32,986 nt of DNA from Bacilli bacterium (lineage in GTDB: Bacteria; Bacillota_I; Bacilli_A; RFN20; CAG-826). Under the pieces are notes generated by a model. That model did not search any database, was not told the origin of the DNA, and saw only the letters and a program-made list of their open reading frames with translations. Shown in pieces: positions 1 to 9,000 of the stretch. The DNA is taken from positions 1-32,986 of the forward strand of contig JAKSVE010000011.1 of assembly GCA_024408295.1 (NCBI GenBank), in the 5' to 3' direction. Each line of letters starts with the position of its first letter. Within the stretch, counting starts at the first letter, position 1. The translations under genes were made by a program, and so were the position numbers.

Positions 1-781
1 TATCGCCATCTTCGTCTCCTAAATATGCTTTAATAACTTCTTCGTTTGATAAGGCTTCTTCAACCTTACCTGATGTTAAGACCTGTCCGAAATTCAAAAC
101 GGTAACTTCATCGCACACGCCAGAAACAAGTTTCATATCGTGCTCGATTAAAAGTATAGTCATGTCAAATCTATCGCGAACTAGTCTAATCGTGTTCATC
201 AATTCCTGAGTCTCTTCTGGGTTCATGCCTGCAGCAGGCTCATCTAATAATAGAATCTTTGGGTTTGTTGCTAGGGCTCTAGCAATCTCTAGTTTTCTTT
301 GTTTTCCATAAGGAAGAGAAGAGGCTAGCTCTTTTCTTTCTCCATATAGACCAAAGACCTTCAAGAGTTCCTTGGCCTCATCTCGCATTTTCTTCTCATT
401 GTCGAAGTAGTGTTTCGTGTGGAAGAAGGACTGAAAGATGTTGACTTTGTATTCTGGTCTAGAGCTCATTGACACCATGACGTTATGGATAACGGACATG
501 TTGTTGAACAATCTGATGTTCTGGAAGGTTCTGCTGACTCCTGCTCTAGCGATTTCCTTCTGAGGCAACCCAGTAATGTCCTTATCACCTAAGAAACATT
601 TGCCAGAGGTTGGCTTATAAACACCTGTGATGATGTTGAAAGCGGTGGTCTTTCCGGCACCATTTGGGCCGATAAGTCCGTAAATCTCATTCTTTTTGAT
701 GTCGATATTAAAGTTCTGCACCGCTTTTAATCCTCCGAATTGAATGGAGAGATCTTCAGTTTTCAATATTGTTTCTGACAT
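1..781 (-). CDS. livG: Branched-chain amino acid ABC transporter ATP-binding protein LivG (3' end outside window)
   Basis: ATPase subunit of a LivJHMGF-type importer; it hydrolyses ATP on the cytoplasmic face to drive uptake of Leu/Ile/Val. Reading from ATG at 781, the Walker A motif GPNGAGKTT lies near residue 40, an ABC signature LPYGKQRKLEIARAL near residue 155, and Walker B ILLLDEPAAGMNP near residue 175, followed by a typical LivG C-terminal helix. About 260 codons are present, close to the usual 255-260 residues, so only a few C-terminal residues and the stop should be missing beyond position 1. The start is one base after the livM stop and uses an SD (GGAGAG) inside the livM end, implying translational coupling. 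livF would be expected next, outside the window. Confidence 0.93.
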   Translation of the reverse strand, partial: MSETILKTEDLSIQFGGLKAVQNFNIDIKKNEIYGLIGPNGAGKTTAFNIITGVYKPTSGKCFLGDKDITGLPQKEIARAGVSRTFQNIRLFNNMSVIHNVMVSMSSRPEYKVNIFQSFFHTKHYFDNEKKMRDEAKELLKVFGLYGERKELASSLPYGKQRKLEIARALATNPKILLLDEPAAGMNPEETQELMNTIRLVRDRFDMTILLIEHDMKLVSGVCDEVTVLNFGQVLTSGKVEEALSNEEVIKAYLGDEDGD

Positions 782-782
782 A

Positions 783-2012
783 TTAATTCTCTCCTTTCCA
801 TTCGTCTCCATCATTTGATGGCAAGACATCTGTGGTCACGATTGCATCCATAGGAATCTTGGTTGGTATCTTGCTCCAGTCTGCACCATATGATGGGTCT
901 GGCATTCCCTTTTCTGGGTCTTCTGAATCCTTTGGTTTAACTATCTTGGCCTTGATTGCGTTGAATGCGTTTCTGAGATTATATTTTTCGCGGAAGCGCT
1001 TCAAGAATGGAGCGTTGTTATAGATGACAACAATGATTAACACCATTGCGTAGATGACGTTCTTTAAAGCTGCTAAGTCACCGCTTAATACGCTCTGTAA
1101 TCTGTTGTTCAACAGTGCGACGACTATGGCGGCGATGATTGATCCCTCGAGGTTACCCATGCCGCCTAAGACAACGATGACAAGGATGTTGTTGATGGAG
1201 TAGTTGTAGTCGAATTTCGCAGCCGCAAATGTAGCCTGAGAGACGCCGAATAAGACGCCTGCAACACCTGCGATGAAAGCAGAGAGGACGAAGACGAATA
1301 TCTTGTAGAAGACAACATTGACGCCCATTGCTTTAGCAGCGATTTCATTATCGCGGATTGCCATGATGTTTCTTCCGTGTGGAGATCTAAGCAAGTTTCT
1401 GATCATGACGATGAAGAGAAGCGCCACGGCGAATATGATGATGTATAACCACTTATAGTCGAAACGGAAATCGTGGATGATTCCAGTGGTGCTCCAGACA
1501 GGAGAACCCTTCTTATTGGTGATTGATTGGATATCGATGTTCTGGAAGAAGACTTTGACGATCTCACCGAACGCCAATGTGACGATGGCGAGGTAGTCTC
1601 CTTTTAGACGAAGTGCCGGCAATGAGATTATGAATCCGAACACTGCGGCTATAGTACCGCCAACAATCATGGATATGAATAGAGCTATCACAGCAGGGAA
1701 TCCTTTCTGTGAAGCAAGTGAATTCAAGACGACTTGCTGGAAGAACATTCCAGTGAATGCGCCGATGGACATGAATCCTGCATGTCCTAGCGACAGCTCG
1801 CCTAAGAATCCGACGACAAGAGAAAGCGATATGACAATGACGATTGTATATCCGATCTGCTCGAATAATTGATATGTTGATGCTTTTGGAAGATCTGTGA
1901 TAGAAAGTACTAGTCCAATAGCAATAAACACTGCAAAAAGCGTGTAAACCCAATAATTTCTAATTGTTAACCCCTTCTTAAAATAGGAGAAATAAGTTCT
2001 TTTTTCGCTCAT
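783..2012 (-). CDS. livM: Branched-chain amino acid ABC transporter permease LivM
   Basis: Second integral-membrane permease of the branched-chain amino acid importer, 409 residues. Many hydrophobic helices are visible. The central part carries the family pattern around GDYLAIVTLAFGEIVKVFF (about residues 138-156) and SPHGRNIMAIRDNEIAAKAMGVN (about 210-232), typical of the LivM/BPD_transp_2 family. After the last membrane helix there is an unusually long, charged C-terminal tail of roughly 65 residues rich in Lys, Asp and Pro; I do not know its role. The start overlaps the livH stop by four bases (ATGA), so the two permeases are translationally coupled. LivH versus LivM is assigned from length and motif. 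Confidence 0.92.
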   Translation of the reverse strand: MSEKRTYFSYFKKGLTIRNYWVYTLFAVFIAIGLVLSITDLPKASTYQLFEQIGYTIVIVISLSLVVGFLGELSLGHAGFMSIGAFTGMFFQQVVLNSLASQKGFPAVIALFISMIVGGTIAAVFGFIISLPALRLKGDYLAIVTLAFGEIVKVFFQNIDIQSITNKKGSPVWSTTGIIHDFRFDYKWLYIIIFAVALLFIVMIRNLLRSPHGRNIMAIRDNEIAAKAMGVNVVFYKIFVFVLSAFIAGVAGVLFGVSQATFAAAKFDYNYSINNILVIVVLGGMGNLEGSIIAAIVVALLNNRLQSVLSGDLAALKNVIYAMVLIIVVIYNNAPFLKRFREKYNLRNAFNAIKAKIVKPKDSEDPEKGMPDPSYGADWSKIPTKIPMDAIVTTDVLPSNDGDEWKGEN

Positions 2013-2872
2013 ACTTTCTCCCTCTTTGTCTTTCCTAATAAGCCGCTTGGCCTGATTAAAAGGATGATAACTAATATTGCGAACTCAACAGCCATCGTAT
2101 AGCTTTGGAGTCCTGGTATTGAGTCACAGAAAGTCTCGATGAGACCCATGATGATGCCGCCAATCATCGCGCCTGGAATAGAACCGATGCCACCGATGAC
2201 AGCTGCGCTAAATGCCTTGATTCCTGGCAATGATCCCATCGTGTATGTGACCAATGGTGTTTTCATAAGCCAGAATACTGCAGCAACCGCAGCAAGCGAG
2301 CTGCCGATTGCGAATGTGACCATGATGACGAAGTTGACGTTGATGCCCATCAACTGAGCTGCGCCTCTATCTTCTGAGACAGCACGCATGGCTTTTCCGA
2401 TCTTTGTGTAGTTGATGAACAACACAAGGGCAACCATCAATGCTGTTGCAACGCCCAATGTGATAAGAGCGGTGGCGGTTGGATTTCCTTGCAGTGAAGG
2501 GAATAAAACGACGTTCTTAGGTGCGGAGCTAAACGCGAGATACACGATTGACTCCATCAAATAAGAGACGCCGATTGCGGTAATGAGAATTGCAAGAGGA
2601 GATGAACCTCTTAAAGGTCGATATGCCGCTTTCTCGATTCCGATGCCAAGAAGCGTGCAGAAAATGATGGCTATGACGATGCAAAGCCAAACTGGCATGC
2701 CTGCCAACATGAAAGTGACAAATGCTGAGTACGCTCCGACCATGATGATGTCGCCGTGTGCAAAATTAAGCATTTTGGCGATGCCGTAAACCATAGTGTA
2801 TCCAAGAGCGATAAGCGCATAAACGCCACCAAGTGCAAGCGCGCCTAATGCTAGAGTCCAAAAATCAGACAT
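2009..2872 (-). CDS. livH: Branched-chain amino acid ABC transporter permease LivH
   Basis: First membrane permease of the importer, 287 residues. The N-terminus runs straight into a hydrophobic helix (LALGALALGGVYALIALGYT), followed by the LivH hallmark MLNFAHGDIIMVGAY near residues 34-48. Further motifs are GIEKAAYRPLRG near 77-88, and GIGSIPGAMIGGIIMGLIE in the C-terminal third, all typical of this permease family. It forms a heterodimer with LivM. The start at 2872 has an SD-like AGGACGTGAGG just upstream. The gene follows livJ after an intercistronic hairpin and overlaps livM at its end. Confidence 0.93.
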   Translation of the reverse strand: MSDFWTLALGALALGGVYALIALGYTMVYGIAKMLNFAHGDIIMVGAYSAFVTFMLAGMPVWLCIVIAIIFCTLLGIGIEKAAYRPLRGSSPLAILITAIGVSYLMESIVYLAFSSAPKNVVLFPSLQGNPTATALITLGVATALMVALVLFINYTKIGKAMRAVSEDRGAAQLMGINVNFVIMVTFAIGSSLAAVAAVFWLMKTPLVTYTMGSLPGIKAFSAAVIGGIGSIPGAMIGGIIMGLIETFCDSIPGLQSYTMAVEFAILVIILLIRPSGLLGKTKREKV

Positions 2873-2907
2873 ACCTCACGTCCTTTCTAACCAATTAAAT
2901 AAAGCGA

Positions 2908-2941
2908 GAAAGGTGACCAATTGGTTAATGGTCACCTTTTC
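2908..2941 (-). terminator. Intercistronic hairpin between livJ and livH
   Basis: Twelve-base inverted repeat: GAAAGGTGACCA at 2908-2919 and TGGTCACCTTT starting at 2929. Read on the minus strand it follows the livJ stop, with only a broken T run behind it. It probably works as a partial terminator or an mRNA-stabilising 3' end that keeps binding-protein levels above permease levels, a common arrangement in ABC operons; that role is inferred. Confidence 0.6.
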
Positions 2942-2956
2942 TTGGTTTTAATCGAA

Positions 2957-4123
2957 TTAGCTATGAACGCGGTTTGGGTTGATTTCGTATTCGATTGGAG
3001 ACTTATCAACGGTCTTGTCTGATGCCCATTTGATATTAGAGCCCGTGACTCCGCTATATGTATATGTCTTGATCTCTTCTGTTAAGATCGCATTGAGGTC
3101 TTTTGCAGAGATATTCATCTCGATCTTATTGCCCTTTGCCTCGTAGTTCTTCATCATGCCATAGATTGCGTAGACACAGTCATAAGCAGATGCAGCGAAC
3201 TGGTTGAGTGAATCTGGATCGTATTTTGAGTTATATGCATCGACAAAAGTCTTCGTTGCTGTATCAGTTGAAGCTGAGTTGAAGTGTGAAAGCATTGAGA
3301 TCTTCTGTGGGAATGAGTTGACGTCGAATCCCTTGACGCCATCGATTCCATCAAGTCCGTCACCGCCGAAGAAGACTGCATTATCTGCGATCTTGCCCTG
3401 TGCTGCGCGAATGAATGTCGTTGCTGGTGTGTAGTAGATTGGAAGGAAGACCAAGTCACATTCCTTCAATGTGTTGACCTGTCCATCGAAGCTTGCGGTC
3501 TGGTCATCTGTGAATGATGCCTCTGCTGTGATGTTGTCTTTTCCTAATTCCTTAACAAAGTTGTCGTAGATTCCCTTTGAGTAATCCTGCGTTGAGTTAT
3601 ATAAGACGCCAACTTTCTTATCTTTATAGTATTCTTTGATGTATTTAGCAGCTGCCTTACCCTGACCTGAGTCTGAGAAGCACATCTGATAGACGCCAGC
3701 CTTATAGACGGCATCAGCTGTAGCGGATGGTGTTAACATGAAGACTTCATTCTCTGCTCCGCCCTCGGCAAAAGAGACGCATGCACCTGACGTGACGCAG
3801 CCAAGTGAGACCTGCATTCCGCTTTCGTAGAGTGTGTTGAAGTTCTGAGCGGCTAATTCTCCGTCGCCCTGGTCATCTTTTCCTGTGAACTGGAACTGGA
3901 GACCGTCTGCTCCCTCTTTCGCGTTGATTTCATCAACTGCCATCTGTGCCGCATATTTTACGCCTGTGCCGTAAATTGCGTATGCTCCTGTCAATGGACC
4001 GGAGTTACCGATCATAATGGCTTTGTTGTTGGCCGCGTAATTCTTTCCTCCACATGCTGCGAGGAGAGCTACTGATGAGAAGGCCAAGACAGAAGCAGCT
4101 AATTTTTTGAGTGTGTTTTTCAT
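2957..4123 (-). CDS. livJ: Branched-chain amino acid ABC transporter substrate-binding lipoprotein LivJ
   Basis: Extracytoplasmic binding protein, 388 residues, tethered to the outer face of the membrane. The N-terminus is a lipoprotein signal peptide: basic MKNTLKK, a hydrophobic stretch, and lipobox LLAAC with the lipidated Cys at residue 24. The mature part has the type I periplasmic-binding-protein (Leu/Ile/Val-binding) pattern: GPLTGAYAIYGTG near residue 42, AAQMAVDEINAKEG near 62, and SATADAVYKAGVYQMCFSD near 133. The start is supported by a strong SD, AAGGAGG, nine bases upstream. It is the first gene after the T-box leader, so its expression should respond to aminoacylation of the cognate tRNA. 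Confidence 0.94.
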   Translation of the reverse strand: MKNTLKKLAASVLAFSSVALLAACGGKNYAANNKAIMIGNSGPLTGAYAIYGTGVKYAAQMAVDEINAKEGADGLQFQFTGKDDQGDGELAAQNFNTLYESGMQVSLGCVTSGACVSFAEGGAENEVFMLTPSATADAVYKAGVYQMCFSDSGQGKAAAKYIKEYYKDKKVGVLYNSTQDYSKGIYDNFVKELGKDNITAEASFTDDQTASFDGQVNTLKECDLVFLPIYYTPATTFIRAAQGKIADNAVFFGGDGLDGIDGVKGFDVNSFPQKISMLSHFNSASTDTATKTFVDAYNSKYDPDSLNQFAASAYDCVYAIYGMMKNYEAKGNKIEMNISAKDLNAILTEEIKTYTYSGVTGSNIKWASDKTVDKSPIEYEINPNRVHS

Positions 4124-4140
4124 AATTGCTATTCCTCCTT

Positions 4141-4350
4141 GAAAATTCGACTCCTCTTAGTAGATTAAGAGACAGGTCTAAGATCCCTGTGGTACCACTC
4201 TTATTGTCACGGTTGTGACCACTCTTTGTATAGCTATAACGGGCTGCCCGTCTGGTATTACTTTCTATGATTTCACCCAGCCGCTCATTTAGTGAGATCC
4301 TTGCACCTATACACCAGCCCTTTTCAGCTACCGGGCCTCTCTCTTCGTGC
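4141..4350 (-). promoter_or_regulatory. T-box leader, probable tRNA-Ile specificity, upstream of liv operon
   Basis: On the minus strand this leader contains the T-box core GAGTGGTACC (4191-4200), preceded by a long structured Stem I region. A second copy-like GAGTGGTCAC lies just upstream of the core. The segment CTCTTA (minus 4171-4166) can pair either with upstream TAAGAG (minus 4203-4198), forming an antiterminator that presents the TGG bulge, or with downstream TAAGAGG, forming the competing hairpin. In the expected specifier position the sequence GTGAA-ATC-A appears, with ATC at 4269-4271, an isoleucine codon followed by a purine. That fits a branched-chain amino acid importer. The competing hairpin has only a weak T run (ATTTTC) before the livJ SD, so termination versus translational control is open. 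Confidence 0.82.
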
Positions 4351-4436
4351 TAGTTGTGCAAAAACATGTCCAAATTCAATCGCGTTGTATTTTTATTTAA
4401 AAGGAATCGCACCATATTTCAATGACTAGTTTTACA

Positions 4437-4464
4437 AATTTAATAAAAGCGTTTTCATTGTCAA
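4437..4464 (-). promoter_or_regulatory. Predicted sigma-A promoter of liv operon with cre-like spacer
   Basis: On the minus strand TTGACA (4459-4464) is followed after 16 bases by TAAATT (4437-4442). The spacer is almost entirely filled by TGAAAACGCTTTTA (4444-4457), which matches the CcpA cre pattern TGWAANCGNTNWCA except for one base near its end. A repressor bound there would block the promoter. Other TTGACA-like hexamers lie between 4488 and 4527 on the plus strand but lead to no gene. Confidence 0.5.
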
Positions 4465-4555
4465 AAAAAGCGATTAAATGCATATTTTTGACAAATTTCA
4501 ATAATTATTTTCATTAAATTTTGACAATATTTTTCTTCATTTTGCAAAACACGAT

Positions 4556-4584
4556 GAAAGAAAAGGGAGTTACGAATAACTCCC
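4556..4584 (-). terminator. Intrinsic terminator after gltD
   Basis: Perfect eight-base stem GGGAGTTA (4565-4572) with loop CGAA and TAACTCCC (4577-4584). On the minus strand it lies about 20 bases after the gltD stop and is followed by CTTTTCTTTC. Confidence 0.85.
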
Positions 4585-4605
4585 GGTTGATTTGCTTGTC
4601 TAAGA

Positions 4606-6033
4606 CTATTTTCCTGTTTTGTGCTTAGCGATTATTGCATCAGCACAGTCGATACCGTCTTTAATCGCTGTTACAACTAAGGACTGACCGTTCTTCATAT
4701 CTCCGCATACCGAAACGTTGTCTCCGTATTCGAATCCGTTGAGTTTGATGCGGTGATTTGTAGCGTTGAAGTTATATAACTTAATGTCTTCCTCACTAGT
4801 TCCGAGGAAGCCCATCGAGATTATCAAATAATCGCATGGAAGATATTTTTCGCTATTTTCAATATCTGCGAACTTGCCGTTTATAAATTCGACTTTCTTG
4901 ATGTATACACCTTCGATGCGATCGGTTCCAACTATCTTGCTGATTGTTGTCTGGTATTTTCTAACATCGTATCCAAGCGTTGCGTTTGCTTCTTCGATTC
5001 CATAGTCGGTTTTCTTCTTGTTTGGGAAGTTAGGCCATGGAAGAGTGTTCTCTAGTGGTGGCTCTTTCATTATTTCCAACTCATATACTGACTTTGCACC
5101 TAATCTAATAGAAGTGGCGACACAATCATTTCCGGTGTCTCCGCCTCCGACAACGATGATGTTCTTGCCTTCCATATTGTATGTGAAGTCCTTCTCGTCT
5201 AAGAGGTTGCGTGTTGTTTCTTTCAAGAAGTCGACAGCGTAGACCACTCCGCTTAAAGATACGTTTTCAAGATTCAATGTTCTTGGTTGTGATGTGCCAC
5301 AGCAGAAGATTATCTCATCATAAGTCTCTTTGAGTTTCTCTAATGGATAGTCTTTTCCGATGTAAGTGTTGTTGACGAAGATGATGCCTTCCTCTGATAA
5401 CAGTTTGATTCTTCTCTCGATGATTGATTTTTCAATCTTCATATTAGGAATGCCGTACATTAAGAGTCCACCAAATCTGTCCTCTTTTTCGAATACAGTG
5501 ACGAAATAGCCTTCATCATTAAGTCTTTTTGCACAGGCAAGTCCACTTGGACCGGATCCGATTATGGCGGCCTTCAACCCATTTCTCTTAATATGTCTAT
5601 TTGGCTTGATGCATCCATTCTTAAAAGCGTTCTCGATGATGAACAACTCGTTAGCCTTGACACCGACTGCCTCGTAGTTGATGGAACAAGAACAAGCAGC
5701 TTCGCATAAAGCAGGGCACACCCTTCCGGTAAATTCCGGGAATGGGGCAACGGCAACCAGTCTTTTGTAAGCTTCTTCATATAATCCAAGATACACAAGA
5801 TGGTTGGTCTCAGGGATGAGATTTGATAATGGGCAACCTACGTTTCTTCCATTGAATTTCATTGCGGACTGACAGAAAGGAACTCCGCAGTTCATGCATC
5901 TAGCAGCCTGTTCTTTTTGTGTTTTCTCGTCAAATTCCGCGTGGAATTCAGCGAAATCCTTTATTCTTTCATCTATTGGTCTAGAGGGTTTGTTAACTCT
6001 AGAATATTCCATGAATCCTGTTGGTTTTCCCAT
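4606..6033 (-). CDS. gltD: Glutamate synthase (NADPH) small subunit GltD
   Basis: Electron-input subunit of glutamate synthase; it passes reducing equivalents from NAD(P)H through FAD and Fe-S clusters to GltB. The 475-residue product has an N-terminal cluster region with RCMNCGVPFCQ and GRVCPALCEAACS cysteines. An FAD dinucleotide fold follows at IIGSGPSGLACAKRL (about residue 150), and a second nucleotide fold at IIVVGGGDTGNDCVATS (about residue 290). I chose the ATG at 6033 (MGKPTGFMEY). It has a GGAGGG SD inside the end of gltB and begins one base after the gltB stop. The reading frame stays open 45 codons further upstream, but that stretch lies inside gltB and is low-complexity. Last gene of the operon, followed by a terminator. 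Confidence 0.95.
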   Translation of the reverse strand: MGKPTGFMEYSRVNKPSRPIDERIKDFAEFHAEFDEKTQKEQAARCMNCGVPFCQSAMKFNGRNVGCPLSNLIPETNHLVYLGLYEEAYKRLVAVAPFPEFTGRVCPALCEAACSCSINYEAVGVKANELFIIENAFKNGCIKPNRHIKRNGLKAAIIGSGPSGLACAKRLNDEGYFVTVFEKEDRFGGLLMYGIPNMKIEKSIIERRIKLLSEEGIIFVNNTYIGKDYPLEKLKETYDEIIFCCGTSQPRTLNLENVSLSGVVYAVDFLKETTRNLLDEKDFTYNMEGKNIIVVGGGDTGNDCVATSIRLGAKSVYELEIMKEPPLENTLPWPNFPNKKKTDYGIEEANATLGYDVRKYQTTISKIVGTDRIEGVYIKKVEFINGKFADIENSEKYLPCDYLIISMGFLGTSEEDIKLYNFNATNHRIKLNGFEYGDNVSVCGDMKNGQSLVVTAIKDGIDCADAIIAKHKTGK

Positions 6034-6034
6034 A

Positions 6035-9000
6035 TTACTTTCCCTCCATGAATTTTGTGAATCCTGACATCTCAGGGTTTGGATCGCCGGCTTCTTTGAA
6101 TTGCTCGATGAAGGAGACGATCTTGGCGTAGTCGTTAGGCAAGACCTTGAAGAACTGATTCTTATCAAAGTTCAGCTGGATGTCTCTGACATATTTAGAA
6201 TTCGTATTGTCTATATGCTTCTGGATCATATCTTTCACAATAACCTCATCCTTCTCATCAAGCGGGAGAATTGATGATAGTTCTGTGTTGACGTTTACCT
6301 TGTTGTGCAAGCCGTAGATGTAGGCCACGCCTCCTGACATACCAGCTCCGAAGTTTCTTCCGATATTTCCAAGGATAAGAGTGGTGCCGCCTGTCATGTA
6401 TTCGCAACCGTGCTGTCCGCAGCCTAAAGCGACGACTTTAGCTCCGGAGTTTCTGATCGCGAATCTTTCTCCAGCGATACCTTCAAGGTAACATTCGCCA
6501 TCGGTCGCGCCATATAAGGCAACGTTACCGCAGATGATATTTGCTTCTGGCTTAAATGATGATTTTTTGGATGGTATGACGATGATTTTGCCTCCGCATA
6601 AGGATTTACCTAAATAGTCATTTGCGTCGCCTGTAACAACGATTTTAATTCCCTTGGTTAAGAATGCTCCAAATGAGTTACCGGCATTACCTTTGCAGGA
6701 TATGATAATTGAGTCTTCGCTCAATCCATCTTTCCCGTATAACTTTGTTATTTCGTTTGAAAGCATTGTGCCGAATGCACGGTTGACGTTAGAGATTTCC
6801 AAGTCGATCTTCTTGGACATCTTGCCTTCCATAGCTTCTTTACATAAAGGCAAGAGAACACGGCTATCGACGGTTCCGCTTAAGTCGTTTTGCTTATACG
6901 CCTTAAAGGTTGCGTCCTTGTTTAAGACTTGTGCGTTGAATAAAAGCTTATCGACATTGAGCTTATCTTTATATTCGTCTTTTAGCGAAAGGAGTTCTGA
7001 ATGGCCGACCATCTCGTCGATTGTCCTGAATCCGAGAAGAGACATGTATTCTCTTAATTCAGTTGCGATGAACTTCATGAAATTCATGACATATTCAGGC
7101 TTTCCTTTGAAATTCTTAATTAAATTCTCATCTTGAGTTGCAATACCCATTGGACATGTGTTGAGGTTGCACACTCTCATCATGATACATCCCATGGCGA
7201 TGAGTGGTCCGGTTGCGAAACCAAATTCCTCAGCACCTAGCAAGATTGCGATTGCAACATCTCTACCTGTTAAGAGCTTGCCGTCTGTTTCAACACGGAC
7301 ACGGTCTCTTAAACCATTCATAACAAGTGTCTGATGTGTTTCTGCAAGTCCGATTTCCCATGGGATGCCGGCGTTATAGATTGATGTACGTGGTGATGCA
7401 CCGGTACCTCCATCGTATCCGGAGATAAGGATGGTATTGGCTCCCGCTTTAACAACACCTGCGCTGATAGTTCCAATTCCGGATTCGGCAACTAACTTGA
7501 CCGAGATTCTTGCATCTCGATTTGCGTTCTTCAAATCGAAAATCAACTGAGCGAGGTCTTCGATTGAATAGATGTCGTGGTGTGGTGGTGGGGAGATAAG
7601 GCTGACACCTGGAGTTGAATGTCTTGCTTTAGCAATCCAAGGATAGACCTTTCCGCCAGGAAGTTGTCCGCCTTCTCCAGGCTTAGCACCCTGTGCCATC
7701 TTGATTTGGATTTCTTTAGCGTTGGTTAAATATTCGATGGTGACGCCAAATCTACCTGATGCAACCTGTTTGATAGCGGAACATCTATTTACTTCTTCGG
7801 TGTTGCCATAGTATCTATCGCGATCTTCGCCGCCTTCACCGGTATTTGATTTAGCGTGCAACCTATTCATGGCTATTGCCATACATTCATGTGCGCTCTT
7901 GGAGATTGAACCATATGACATAGCGCCTGTTTTGAAACGTTGGACGATTGATTCAACGCTCTCGACTTCATCAAGAGATATAGGCGATGCGTAGTTGAGT
8001 TTAAGAGTGTCTCTGATGTTTATTACCTTATCCTCAAGCAATGATGAGAATAGCTTATATTCCTGATAATCGCCGGTTTTGCAGGCATTTTGCAGGTGAA
8101 TGACGGTTAAAGGGTCATAGATGTGGTCGTGGTTGTTCTTTCTATAGCCATGCAAACCTGTTGAAAGGAGGATATCATCTTTTCTTGCTAGAGCCTTCTT
8201 GTATAAAGAGATTGTGTTTGCTTCGATCTCCTTGATGCCGATGCCGCCTAAAGAGGCTGGTGTATTGGTGAAGTACTGATTGACGAACGCGTCGTTTAAG
8301 CCGATACATTCGAAAATCTGAGCACCTAGATATGACTGGATGGTTGAGATACCCATCTTGGATGTAATCTTTGTGATTGATTTTGTGACGGTATCAACAT
8401 AGTTGCACAATGCGGTTTTGGCATCCACTTTGATGTATCCACGTTTAATGTATTGTTCGATGGTTTCGTACACCAAGTATGGATAAATAGCGTTCACGCC
8501 ATATCCGATGAGTGTGGCGTAGTGATGGATCTCTCTAGGTTCTCCTGCCTCTAAGACGATCGAGACGTGTGTTCTCTTGGAACATCTTATCAAATGCTGG
8601 TGGACAGCACTTGAAACGAGAAGTGAAGGGATGGCAATGCCGTTTTGGTTGCGGTCCGAAAGAATGAGGATTGAAGCTCCTGAGTTAATCTTTATGTCAC
8701 ACTCGATGAAGATTCTTTCTAATGCCTCTGACATCGACTCCTTTTCGTGGTCGTAGCAGATGGAGATGACATCGACTTTTATCTTCTTTGTGCTATAGAG
8801 TTTTTTAACCTTGTAGAACTGCTCTTTAGTGAGGATTGGCGAAGATAATCTAACTCTTTTTGCGTTTGCACTTGTTGGATTTAGCATATTGCCTTCGCTT
8901 CCGAGGTACACAGCACTAGACATGACGATGCTTTCTCTTATGGAGTCGATTGGTGGGTTTGTAACCTGAGCAAATCTTTGCTTAAAGAACTGGAAGAGGT

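Noticed and set aside
1166-1953. Long minus-strand frames inside livM in other registers
   Set aside because: They are low-complexity shadows of the membrane-protein coding sequence without SDs.
4466-4530. Plus-strand TTGACA boxes at 4488 and 4521 as promoters
   Set aside because: They point into the 3' end of gltD on the opposite strand with no gene to express; AT-rich chance matches are more likely.
6034-6168. 45-codon upstream extension of gltD
   Set aside because: It lies within gltB in another frame, is low-complexity Ser-rich, and the ATG at 6033 has a proper SD.
6654-7136. 160-codon plus-strand frame inside gltB
   Set aside because: It is antisense to conserved GltB domain sequence and has no start signal.
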